Of a DNA stretch of 64,000 nt, positions 26,421-35,644 are shown in pieces. Numbering within the stretch: position 1 is the first letter of the stretch; each line of letters starts with the position of its first letter. Source of the stretch: an uncultured Sunxiuqinia sp. (GTDB lineage: Bacteria > Bacteroidota > Bacteroidia > Bacteroidales > Prolixibacteraceae); contig NZ_OY782772.1 of assembly GCF_963678245.1 (NCBI RefSeq), forward strand, positions 512,734-576,733. Reading direction: 5' to 3'. The position numbers were made by a program, and so were the translations under genes. A model generated the notes under the pieces. The model searched no databases. It was given only the letters and a program-made list of their open reading frames with translations, and was not told the DNA's origin.

Positions 26421-28247
26421 ATGACAGAAAAAACAATTTTCCCGACACGTTTAAAAAACAACGATTACAAGTTTACGGTTTGGGCACCTAAAGCCCGGTC
26501 GGTAAGGCTTTTGATTGAATCGCCAAAGCTCGAAATTACCATGAATAAAGAAGAGTTTGGCTATTGGTCGTCAATTGTTTCGGACATTGATGCTGGCTCC
26601 CGCTACAAATATGAACTGGATGGAAAAAACAGTTTTCCGGATCCGGCTTCACTTTCACAACCAGATGGCGTTCATGAAGCTTCTAAAGTAATAGATATTC
26701 ACGACTTTAAGTGGACGGATGACGAGTGGGAAAATATGCCTCTTGATCGCATGATTCAGTATGAACTGCATACAGGAACATTTTCTACGGAAGGAACATT
26801 TGAAGGAGTTATTGGCCGGTTGGACTATCTCAAGGACTTGGGAGTCAATGCGATTGAGCTGCTGCCGGTGGCGCAGTTCAGTGGCTTGCGAAACTGGGGA
26901 TACGATGGGGTATATCCATTTGCAGTGCATGATGGATATGGTGGCGCGAAAGAGCTAATGAAACTAGTTAATACATGCCATCAAAAGGGGATAGCTGTAA
27001 TTCTTGATGTTGTTTACAATCATTTTGGTCCGGAAGGAAATTATGTGTCGAATTTTGGCGAATACTTTTCGGGAAAATATTCTACACCTTGGGGAGAACC
27101 GTTGAATTTTGATGACACAAACTCGGATGAGGTCAAAAACTATTATATACAAAATGCATTAATGTGGTGTCGTGATTTTCATATAGATGGGCTAAGACTG
27201 GATGCTGTTCATGCAATTTATGATTTTAGCTCTGAGCATATTATGAAACAATTGGCAGGAAAGTTGGAACAATTGAGTCAACGAACAGAAAAAAACTATT
27301 ATTTGATTGCCGAGTCTAATTTAAATGATGTTCGCTACATTTCACCCTACTCAAAGGGAGGGTACGGGTTAAGCGGTCAATGGTCAGACGATTTTCATCA
27401 CGCCGTACACGCTTTGGCAACCAACGAAAGAAGAGGGTATTATGAAGATTTTGGTAATCCGGAACAATTATCAAAGGCTATCAAACAAGCGTTTGTCTTT
27501 GATGGAGTGTATTCGAAATACAGGAAAAAAACCTACGGAAATTCAACAAAAAACAATGGCGGGGAGCAGTTCGTGATTTTCAGTCAAAATCACGATCAGG
27601 TTGGAAATCGGAAACATGGCGAACGTCTGATTTCACTGAGCAGTTTTGAAATGGCAAAGCTTATAGCCGGATGCATGTTTGTATCTCCTAATGTTCCGAT
27701 GCTTTTTATGGGGGAAGAATACGGCGAGCGAAATCCCTTTTACTATTTCGTGAGTCATCTGGACGAGGAGCTCAACAGGTTGGTGAATGAAGGTCGGAAA
27801 GAAGAGTTTAAAACCTTTTTTGATGACAAAGGGGAGGCTCTTGATCCGGCTTCGGAAGAGGCTTTTGAACAATCAAAGCTTTCCTGGGATATTTCGCAAG
27901 AACCGGAACGTCAATCGATGTACGCTTATTATAAAACGTTGATTGAGTTGAGGAAAAATCATCCGGTACTACAAGTTCCGGATAAGGAAAAATTAACGAT
28001 TACTGAAAAAGGAAAGGGATTTACTCTGCACCGTTGGCAGGGCGATCGCCAGATTTTGGTATTCATGAATTTTGATCAGAATGCTACTGAACTGGAAGTG
28101 CCATTTAATCAATCTGGCAACATGGAAAAGGTTATCGATTCCACTTCAACTAAATGGAATGGTAAGGGGGAAATCAGCCCACAAAGGATAATAGCGGGCG
28201 AAACAATTAAAGTAGCAAAAGAAGCAATTCTAATATATTCAAATTAA
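26421..28247 (+). CDS. treZ: Malto-oligosyltrehalose trehalohydrolase TreZ
   Basis: 608 residues. An N-terminal beta domain (about 1-95, KFTVWAPKARSVRLLIE) precedes the GH13_10 barrel. Catalytic residues: Asp261 in DGLRLDAVHAIYD, Glu298 in YLIAESNLND, third Asp in FSQNHDQVGNR. DGLRLDAVHAI and RGYYEDFG are features of TreZ rather than of branching enzyme. It releases free trehalose from maltooligosyltrehalose made by TreY, whose gene closes the same operon. First gene of the operon; the next gene starts 6 nt after the stop. Confidence 0.93.
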   Translation: MTEKTIFPTRLKNNDYKFTVWAPKARSVRLLIESPKLEITMNKEEFGYWSSIVSDIDAGSRYKYELDGKNSFPDPASLSQPDGVHEASKVIDIHDFKWTDDEWENMPLDRMIQYELHTGTFSTEGTFEGVIGRLDYLKDLGVNAIELLPVAQFSGLRNWGYDGVYPFAVHDGYGGAKELMKLVNTCHQKGIAVILDVVYNHFGPEGNYVSNFGEYFSGKYSTPWGEPLNFDDTNSDEVKNYYIQNALMWCRDFHIDGLRLDAVHAIYDFSSEHIMKQLAGKLEQLSQRTEKNYYLIAESNLNDVRYISPYSKGGYGLSGQWSDDFHHAVHALATNERRGYYEDFGNPEQLSKAIKQAFVFDGVYSKYRKKTYGNSTKNNGGEQFVIFSQNHDQVGNRKHGERLISLSSFEMAKLIAGCMFVSPNVPMLFMGEEYGERNPFYYFVSHLDEELNRLVNEGRKEEFKTFFDDKGEALDPASEEAFEQSKLSWDISQEPERQSMYAYYKTLIELRKNHPVLQVPDKEKLTITEKGKGFTLHRWQGDRQILVFMNFDQNATELEVPFNQSGNMEKVIDSTSTKWNGKGEISPQRIIAGETIKVAKEAILIYSN

Positions 28248-28253
28248 GCAACT

Positions 28254-30245
28254 ATGAATGGTCAACAACGAGTAATTATTGAAAGTATAAAACCGCAAAT
28301 TGATTGCGGGGTGTTTCCTATAAAACGTGTAATTGACGACAAGGTAGAAGTTAGTGCTGATATTTTTTGCGACAGTCATGATGTGTTGAGTGCTGAAGTT
28401 TTGTTCCGTTTTCAAGGAGAGAAGGAATGGCACAGTGCGGCGATGGAACATCTGGTGAACGACCGATGGAAGGGGGAATTCACTGTTTCGAAACTTGGGT
28501 CGTATACTTATTCAGTGCAGGCGTGGGTTGACCATTTCAGATCGTGGCACCGCGATATTTTGAAACGGATTGATGCCCAGACGGATTATTCCGTTGATTT
28601 GTTAATTGGTGCTGAAATTATAGCGGAAATACTTCAGAATAATTCAAAAGTTAGTGCCAAAGAAAAGGAATTTCTGAAAAGTGTAATTCAGGATTTTCAG
28701 GCTAAAGATAAAGCTGTAGAGGACAAAATTGACGTCATTTTAAGTCAGCGCCTTTACCAGGTTATGACTCAATATCCGGTTAAAAAGCATGTTACTTTAT
28801 ATCCGAAAGAGTTCGAAGTAAACGTTGAGCGCGTTAAAGCAAATTTCAGTAGTTGGTACGAGGTTTTTCCGCGTTCGCTGGGATTTGATGAAAAGCATGG
28901 AACATTTAATGATGTGGTTAATTTTTTACCCTATGTAGCCAATTTGGGATTTGATGTGCTGTACTTACCACCTATTCATCCGATTGGTAAAACCAATCGA
29001 AAAGGGAAAAACAATAATGTTACTGCGGAACAAGGCGAGCCGGGATCCCCATGGGCCATTGGAGGTGAAGACGGTGGACATAAAGCAATTCATCCTGAAC
29101 TGGGGACGATGAACGATTTTGAAAAACTGGTTCAGGAGGCAGCTGAGAAAGGAATTGATATTGCGATGGACGTGGCATTTCAGTGTTCGCCAGACCACCC
29201 TTATGTGAAAGACCACCCAGAATGGTTTAAGCAACGACCCGATGGCAGTTTACAATACGCCGAAAATCCGCCAAAGAAATATGAGGACATCTATCCTCTA
29301 AACTTCGAAACCGAGGACTGGAAAAATTTATGGGACGAGTTGAAAAGCGTTTTCTTGTTTTGGATCGAGAAAGGGGTAAAAATATTTCGGGTTGATAATC
29401 CACATACAAAATCGATGCAGTTTTGGGGATGGGCTATTCAGTCTATCAAAAAGGAATACCCAGATGTGATTTTTCTAGCCGAAGCTTTCACCCGCCCCAA
29501 AGTGATGAATAATTTGGCGAAGCAGGGATTTACGCAATCGTACACTTATTTCACATGGAGAAACACCAAGTATGAAATTACCAAGTATTGTGAAGAGCTG
29601 GTGAATTCGGATGCGCGAGATTTTTTCAGACCAAATTTCTGGCCCAATACACCTGATATTTTACCGGAGTTTTTACAAGTTGCCAACCGTGCTGGCTTTA
29701 TTCAGCGCATTGCATTGGCAGCTACTTTAACTTCCAACTATGGTATCTACGGTCCGGCCTACGAGCTAATGGAAAATACACCAACTCATCCGGGGAAAGA
29801 GGAATACCTAAATTCTGAAAAATATGAAATTAAGAATTGGGATCTCAATAAGCCAAACAATCTCGGGAAAATTATAAAGAGACTCAATAAAATTCGGCAT
29901 GAAAATGAAGCCTTGCAAAATACACACAGCCTGAAGTTTCATAATATTGAAAACGAGGCTTTGGTTTGTTACAGTAAAACAACTGATGACCTAAGTAATA
30001 TTATTTTGGTTGTTGTGAGCCTCGATCCGCATCATACCCATTCCGGTTGGGTGCGCTTTCCTCTGGATGAGTTTGAAATGGACGAACATACTCCATTTCA
30101 GGTGCACGACTTGTTGAGTGGTGCTTACTATTTATGGAATGGCGACCATAATTATGTCGAGATTGACCCTGGTATTATGCCGGTGCAGATTTTTAAAGTG
30201 CGGAGGAAAGTCCGTTCAGAGAAAGATTTTGACTACTTCATGTAA
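28254..30245 (+). CDS. glgE: Alpha-1,4-glucan:maltose-1-phosphate maltosyltransferase GlgE
   Basis: 663 residues, the usual GlgE length. An N-terminal all-beta domain and a helical insertion (about 1-190) precede the GH13_3 barrel. Family-specific motifs: WYEVFPRSLG, LGFDVLYLPPIHPIGKTNRKG, nucleophile Asp381 in IFRVDNPHTKS, acid Glu410 in FLAEAFTRP, and YGIYGPAYELMENTP. The VDNPHTK motif separates GlgE from other GH13 enzymes. It transfers maltosyl units from alpha-maltose-1-phosphate to the non-reducing end of a 1,4-glucan and releases phosphate. The donor is supplied by the maltokinase domain encoded 13 nt downstream. Confidence 0.96.
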   Translation: MNGQQRVIIESIKPQIDCGVFPIKRVIDDKVEVSADIFCDSHDVLSAEVLFRFQGEKEWHSAAMEHLVNDRWKGEFTVSKLGSYTYSVQAWVDHFRSWHRDILKRIDAQTDYSVDLLIGAEIIAEILQNNSKVSAKEKEFLKSVIQDFQAKDKAVEDKIDVILSQRLYQVMTQYPVKKHVTLYPKEFEVNVERVKANFSSWYEVFPRSLGFDEKHGTFNDVVNFLPYVANLGFDVLYLPPIHPIGKTNRKGKNNNVTAEQGEPGSPWAIGGEDGGHKAIHPELGTMNDFEKLVQEAAEKGIDIAMDVAFQCSPDHPYVKDHPEWFKQRPDGSLQYAENPPKKYEDIYPLNFETEDWKNLWDELKSVFLFWIEKGVKIFRVDNPHTKSMQFWGWAIQSIKKEYPDVIFLAEAFTRPKVMNNLAKQGFTQSYTYFTWRNTKYEITKYCEELVNSDARDFFRPNFWPNTPDILPEFLQVANRAGFIQRIALAATLTSNYGIYGPAYELMENTPTHPGKEEYLNSEKYEIKNWDLNKPNNLGKIIKRLNKIRHENEALQNTHSLKFHNIENEALVCYSKTTDDLSNIILVVVSLDPHHTHSGWVRFPLDEFEMDEHTPFQVHDLLSGAYYLWNGDHNYVEIDPGIMPVQIFKVRRKVRSEKDFDYFM

Positions 30246-30258
30246 AAACTTAACTATT

Positions 30259-33200
30259 ATGGGAAACGAAAATAATAAGCTATGGTACAAAGATGCCATT
30301 ATTTACCAATGTCATGTGCGTTCGTTTAAAGATAGCAATGGAGATGGAATTGGCGATTTTAAAGGGTTGATTGAAAAACTAGACTATCTGCAATCGTTAG
30401 GGGTTAATGCAATTTGGTTGCTTCCGTTTTACAAGTCGCCGTTGAAAGATGGAGGATATGATATTGCTGACTTTACCAGTATTCATGAAGATTACGGTAC
30501 GATGGCCGATTTTAAGCGCTTTATTCGCGAAGCACATAAAAGAGGACTACGCGTAATTACAGAGCTCGTTTTAAATCATACGTCAAGCGACCATAAATGG
30601 TTCGAACGAGCCCGACGGGCAAAGCCCGGTAGTGCATACCGTGACTTTTATGTTTGGAATGACAATACGGAAAAATACAAAGATGCCCGGATTATTTTTC
30701 AGGATTTTGAGATTTCTAACTGGTCATGGGATCCGGTAGCAAAAGCCTATTATTGGCACCGGTTTTACTCACATCAGCCGGATCTGAATTTTGATAATCC
30801 GAGTGTACACAAGGCGGTTACCAAAGTACTCGATTTTTGGTTTGAAATAGGTGTGGATGGCTTGCGTCTGGATGCCGTTCCGTATTTGTATGAACGGGAA
30901 GATACCAATTGTGAAAACTTGCCGGAAACGCATCAATTTCTTAAAAAGCTAAGAACTCATATTGATGAGAAATACGACGATAAAATGTTACTGGCCGAAG
31001 CGAACCAGTGGCCTGATGATGCCTCAGAGTATTTTGGTGAGGGCGATGAGTGCCACATGAATTTTCATTTTCCATTAATGCCGCGTTTATACATGTCGAT
31101 GCGCATGGAAGACCGTTTTCCTTTGATCGATATTTTAGAGCAAACACCGGAAATCCCAGATTCTTGCCAGTGGGCGATTTTCCTGCGTAACCATGATGAG
31201 TTAACCCTTGAAATGGTAACGGATGAAGAGCGGGACTACATGTATAAAGCGTTTGCTCAAAACCCAAAACAACGAATAAATCTCGGAATTCGCCGACGAT
31301 TAGCTCCATTGCTGGATAATGACCGGAAGAACATTGAGCTGATGAATATTTTATTATTCTCAATGCCGGGAACGCCAATTATATACTACGGCGACGAAAT
31401 TGGGATGGGTGATAATTATTACCTGGGTGACCGCGATGGCGTTCGCACACCCATGCAGTGGACCTCCGATAAAAACGCCGGTTTTTCAAGCGCAGAACCA
31501 CAGCGCATGTTTTTACCCGTAATTTTTAATCACGATTATCATTACGAGTCCATCAATGTCGAAAACCATCAGAAAAATCCGTCGTCCCTACTTTGGTGGA
31601 TGCGTCGCGTAATCGAAAAACGGAAGGAATACAAGGCTTTTAGCCGGGGAAATATCGAGTTTATCGACACGAATAATCCTAAAATATTAGCCTTTACCCG
31701 AAGTTTCGAAGAAGAAAAAATACTGGTAGTGATCAACCTGTCCCGATATTCTCAGCAAGCGCAACTTGATCTTTCTGAGTTTGCAGGATACATGCCCGTT
31801 GAGGTGTTTAGTAGAAATGAATTTGCTCAGATTAGCGAAGATCCATATATGTTTCCTTTGCAGTTCAAAAACTATTTTTGGTTCGAACTAACGAAACCCC
31901 AGGAAGACGAACAGCTTGAAGGTCTTTCACCGGAATTCAGTATGTCATTAACATCGGCCGACTGGAACAAGATGGATAAGAAAACGAAGGCTTCACTTTC
32001 GAAGTTGCTTAAAGAGTATATGAATAAAAGCCGTTGGTTTCGAGGAAAATCAAAGCGAATTAAAAAGATTGCGATTAGTCAGACTATCCCGATTACCAAT
32101 AATGAACTGAAATCGTATATTTTACTTGTTGAAACCCAATACATCGAAGGTAGGGATGAACACTATGTCATTCCGCTTTCGATAGCGACCGGAGAGCAAG
32201 TTTTCGATATCAAGCATAAAACTCCCGAAGCGGTGGTCGTTGATGTCGATGTGGATGGTCACGAAGGTGTCATGTTTGACGGTTCGTATAACAAAGAAGT
32301 ACGAGAAAGTATTTTTAGAATTATTTATCAACGCGGAAAGGTTCGAAATCAAAGTGGCTCAATCGTTGGACTTCCGGGTAAAAAGTTAAATACAAAAGTA
32401 CATAAAGATGAGCTTCCATTGCCTTCTAAAGTTTTGGCAGCCGAGCAGTCCAATACTTCTTTCTTGTACCAACATGATTTCTTTTTCAAAATGTACCGTA
32501 GCCCGGAAGAGGGAAATAATCCGGAGTTGGATATTATAAAAACCTTGTCTGAAAATACATCTTTCAAAAATTTCCCGAATTATGCTGGTACTTTGGAGTA
32601 TCGTGCTGCGGGAATGGATAATTTGCCGTTGGGGATAATGGTTGATTTTGTTCCGAATGAAGGAAATGCCTGGGAGTTTACCCAATCTTCGATCGAGCGA
32701 TATTTTGATCGGGTTTTATCTGGTAAAGAAGAGTTAATGGCCGGATACTCCGAGAAGCATGATCTGATCGATCATGTTGGTGCGGAGAAAATGAGGGATT
32801 TGCTCGGGCCATTCTTTGTTGAAATGGTTGAATTATTAGCTCAGCGAACTGCCGAAATGCACGTGGCACTGGCTTCTGTTAAAAACAAGAAAGATTTTGT
32901 AGAAGAACCTTTTTCGTTGTTGTATCAAAAGTCTTTGTATCAGTCGTTCCGAACACTAATTAAGCAAACGATGAATGATATCAAATCGTCGAAAAAGCCG
33001 CTGGATGATGAGCAGCAAGAGTTGATTGATGATATCATTAAAAATGAGCCACTCTTGCTGAGTACGATTAAAAAGACTCTGGAAAAGAAGAAGATTCATT
33101 CTTCAAAAATAAGGGTGCATGGCGATTATCACCTCGGTCAGGTTTTATTTACAGGAAAAGACTTCATGATCATTGACTTTGAAGGAGAGCCTACCAGATC

Positions 33201-33579
33201 GCTGACTGCTCGTAGTTTGAAATATTGTCCGTTTAAAGATGTCGCCGGAATGTTACGTTCGTTCCATTACGCGATTTATATGTCGCAATTGGAGAGCAAA
33301 ACCAAGATTGCCGGCAATACCGAGTTTATTCAGCCATGGCTTGAGGCTTGGTATAAAGTGGTTCACGATATTTTTATCAACAGCTATTTAAAAACAGCTG
33401 GCGATGCTTCGTTCATTCCATCAGAAGAAATCCAGGTACACAACCTACTTTCAGTTTACACCATTGAAAAGGCAATCTACGAAGCCGATTATGAATTTAA
33501 TAACCGGCCTGACTGGTTACATATTCCGCTAAATGGACTGAAAAAGATTCTGAATGATCTCGTGGAATCGAATCAATAA
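30259..33579 (+). CDS. treS: Trehalose synthase / maltokinase fusion (TreS-Mak)
   Basis: 1106 residues. ATG at 30259 gives MGNENNKLWYKDAIIYQ, the usual TreS start; an earlier frame start would overlap glgE by 128 nt. Residues 1-560 are GH13_16 trehalose synthase with Asp205 in DGLRLDAVPYL, Glu247 in LLAEANQ and FLRNHDELTLE. Residues about 610-1106 form a maltokinase of the Mak/Pep2 type with SRWFRGKSKRIK near the start, the catalytic loop RVHGDYHLGQ (His954-Asp956) and metal-binding DFEGEP (Asp973). The fusion isomerises trehalose to maltose and phosphorylates it to maltose-1-phosphate, the donor for GlgE. Such fusions are known in several phyla. All catalytic residues are intact. Confidence 0.95.
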   Translation: MGNENNKLWYKDAIIYQCHVRSFKDSNGDGIGDFKGLIEKLDYLQSLGVNAIWLLPFYKSPLKDGGYDIADFTSIHEDYGTMADFKRFIREAHKRGLRVITELVLNHTSSDHKWFERARRAKPGSAYRDFYVWNDNTEKYKDARIIFQDFEISNWSWDPVAKAYYWHRFYSHQPDLNFDNPSVHKAVTKVLDFWFEIGVDGLRLDAVPYLYEREDTNCENLPETHQFLKKLRTHIDEKYDDKMLLAEANQWPDDASEYFGEGDECHMNFHFPLMPRLYMSMRMEDRFPLIDILEQTPEIPDSCQWAIFLRNHDELTLEMVTDEERDYMYKAFAQNPKQRINLGIRRRLAPLLDNDRKNIELMNILLFSMPGTPIIYYGDEIGMGDNYYLGDRDGVRTPMQWTSDKNAGFSSAEPQRMFLPVIFNHDYHYESINVENHQKNPSSLLWWMRRVIEKRKEYKAFSRGNIEFIDTNNPKILAFTRSFEEEKILVVINLSRYSQQAQLDLSEFAGYMPVEVFSRNEFAQISEDPYMFPLQFKNYFWFELTKPQEDEQLEGLSPEFSMSLTSADWNKMDKKTKASLSKLLKEYMNKSRWFRGKSKRIKKIAISQTIPITNNELKSYILLVETQYIEGRDEHYVIPLSIATGEQVFDIKHKTPEAVVVDVDVDGHEGVMFDGSYNKEVRESIFRIIYQRGKVRNQSGSIVGLPGKKLNTKVHKDELPLPSKVLAAEQSNTSFLYQHDFFFKMYRSPEEGNNPELDIIKTLSENTSFKNFPNYAGTLEYRAAGMDNLPLGIMVDFVPNEGNAWEFTQSSIERYFDRVLSGKEELMAGYSEKHDLIDHVGAEKMRDLLGPFFVEMVELLAQRTAEMHVALASVKNKKDFVEEPFSLLYQKSLYQSFRTLIKQTMNDIKSSKKPLDDEQQELIDDIIKNEPLLLSTIKKTLEKKKIHSSKIRVHGDYHLGQVLFTGKDFMIIDFEGEPTRSLTARSLKYCPFKDVAGMLRSFHYAIYMSQLESKTKIAGNTEFIQPWLEAWYKVVHDIFINSYLKTAGDASFIPSEEIQVHNLLSVYTIEKAIYEADYEFNNRPDWLHIPLNGLKKILNDLVESNQ

Positions 33580-33611
33580 TTGGAAATTGAAAATCAGAAA
33601 ATAACATAGAA

Positions 33612-35630
33612 ATGAGCGCAAAAAAAAATATATCTTCAAAAGCAAAAAATAAAGAGCCGGTTGCCAAGCCAAAAGTTAAACAAGTGCCGAAAGAGCAACC
33701 AACTCAAAATAAAAAATCGTCTGTTTGGGAGTTTGACGAATTTTTAACCGAATATGATATTTACCTCTTTCGAGAGGGGAAGCATTTCTCACTGCATAAA
33801 AAGCTTGGGGCACATATAATAAGCCATGAGAAAACCAGAGGAACTTTTTTTGCAGTTTGGGCTCCCAATGCGAAGTCAGTCTCGGTAATTGGCGATTTTA
33901 ATGGTTGGAACCGAGAGTCCCATCATTTGAAGTTGAGGGACGATGAATCGGGGATTTGGCAAGGATTTATTCCCTTTGTTGGCAAAGGTGAAGCTTACAA
34001 ATACTTTATTTCATCGAAATACGATGACTATAAGGTTGAAAAAACGGATCCCTTTGGAACATATAGTGAAGAACCTCCAAAAACAGCTTCGGTTGTTTGG
34101 GATTATGGGTATGACTGGGAAGACGCTTCCTGGATGAAAAAGAGAAAAAAGAATAACGCGCTTGATAGTCCATTTTCGGTTTACGAGGTGCAGTTGGAAT
34201 CTTGGAGACGTAAACCGGAAGAAGATATGCGGCCACTGAATTATATGGAACTGGCTGACGAATTGAGTACATACGTTAAAGAGCAGGGGTACACCCATAT
34301 TGAACTTTTGCCAGTTACTGAATATCCGTTTTCAGGATCGTGGGGATATCAGGTTGTTGGTTTTTTTGCACCTACTAGCCGGTTTGGAACACCTGATGAG
34401 TTTATGCATTTTGTTGATGTGATGCACCAAAATGATATTGGTGTGATTATTGACTGGGTGCCATCTCACTTTCCCGGCGACCAGCATGGTCTTCACTTTT
34501 TTGATGGTACCTATTTGTATGAGCACCAAGATCCGAGAAAAGGCTATCATCCTGACTGGAGTAGTTATATTTTCAATTACGGACGTAGTGAAATACGGAA
34601 TTTCTTGATTAGTAGTGCACATAGCTGGTTGGAAAACTTCCACGTTGATGGAATTCGAGTTGATGCAGTAGCCTCAATGTTATATCTCGACTATTCACGA
34701 AAAGAAGGAGAATGGATTCCCAATGAACATGGAGGTCGTGAAAATCTGGAAGCCATTTCCTTTTTGAGAGATTTAAATGAGTCGATCTATACGAGCTTCC
34801 CTGACGTACAAACCATTGCAGAGGAATCTACAGCCTGGCCAATGGTTACCCGACCGGTTTATACTGGTGGACTGGGATTTGGTATGAAGTGGAATATGGG
34901 ATGGATGCATGATACCCTAGGATATTTTCAGCATGACCCAATTCACCGGAGCTATCATCACAACCAGATGACTTTTAGCATTATGTATGCTTTTAATGAA
35001 AATTTCATGTTGTCGCTTTCGCATGATGAGGTTGTTCATGGCAAAGGCAGCCTGATAGAGAAAATGCCGGGTGATGTATGGCAAAAGTTTGCGAACCTCC
35101 GTGCAATGTTTGCTTTTATGTTTGGTCATCCCGGAAAGAAGCTTCATTTCATGGGTATGGAAATAGGGCAATGGAAAGAATGGAACTATAAAACCAGCCT
35201 CGATTGGCATTTACTCGATTATGATACGCATTCGGGATTACAGTTTTTCATGAAAGATTTAAACAGTGTTTATAAGCGGCATCCGGCTTTGTATGAGCAG
35301 GACTTTACCCCTGACGGCTTTAAATGGATTGATGCTAACGATTCGACAAACTCCATTTTTAGCTTCGTTCGGTATGATAAAGAGCGAAAACAGCATGTGT
35401 TGGTTGTTGCGAATTTTACACCTGTACCACAATATAACTATCGGATTGGAGTCCCTGATGATACAACGTGGGTCGAAATACTCAATAGCGATGCTTCTCA
35501 ATATGGTGGAAGCGGAATGGGGAATTTGGGTGGTGTTGAAGCCAATCCAGTGCCATATCACGGAGAAGAGCAATCTATTAATATCATGATACCACCTCTG
35601 GGAGTAGTGTATTTTACTCAGGAATTATAG
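33612..35630 (+). CDS. glgB: 1,4-alpha-glucan branching enzyme GlgB
   Basis: 672 residues. A Lys-rich low-complexity leader (about 1-40, with repeated KxK and VAKPKVKQVPKEQ) precedes a CBM48 domain (GTFFAVWAPNAKSVSVIGDFNG) and the GH13_9 barrel. Asp351 is in DGIRVDAVASM, Glu404 in TIAEESTAWP, and the third Asp in LSHDEVVHGKGSL, a signature of branching enzyme. The enzyme cuts 1,4 chains and re-attaches them by 1,6 links. In the operon it acts on the linear glucan made by GlgE. The Lys-rich leader is longer than in most GlgB proteins. The gap to treS is 32 nt and to treY 14 nt. Confidence 0.96.
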   Translation: MSAKKNISSKAKNKEPVAKPKVKQVPKEQPTQNKKSSVWEFDEFLTEYDIYLFREGKHFSLHKKLGAHIISHEKTRGTFFAVWAPNAKSVSVIGDFNGWNRESHHLKLRDDESGIWQGFIPFVGKGEAYKYFISSKYDDYKVEKTDPFGTYSEEPPKTASVVWDYGYDWEDASWMKKRKKNNALDSPFSVYEVQLESWRRKPEEDMRPLNYMELADELSTYVKEQGYTHIELLPVTEYPFSGSWGYQVVGFFAPTSRFGTPDEFMHFVDVMHQNDIGVIIDWVPSHFPGDQHGLHFFDGTYLYEHQDPRKGYHPDWSSYIFNYGRSEIRNFLISSAHSWLENFHVDGIRVDAVASMLYLDYSRKEGEWIPNEHGGRENLEAISFLRDLNESIYTSFPDVQTIAEESTAWPMVTRPVYTGGLGFGMKWNMGWMHDTLGYFQHDPIHRSYHHNQMTFSIMYAFNENFMLSLSHDEVVHGKGSLIEKMPGDVWQKFANLRAMFAFMFGHPGKKLHFMGMEIGQWKEWNYKTSLDWHLLDYDTHSGLQFFMKDLNSVYKRHPALYEQDFTPDGFKWIDANDSTNSIFSFVRYDKERKQHVLVVANFTPVPQYNYRIGVPDDTTWVEILNSDASQYGGSGMGNLGGVEANPVPYHGEEQSINIMIPPLGVVYFTQEL

Positions 35631-35644
35631 AATAGTTAAAATGT

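Noticed and set aside
30118..30258. Extended start of the trehalose synthase fusion inside glgE
   Set aside because: It would overlap glgE by 128 nt and adds unrelated residues; ATG at 30259 gives the standard TreS N-terminus.
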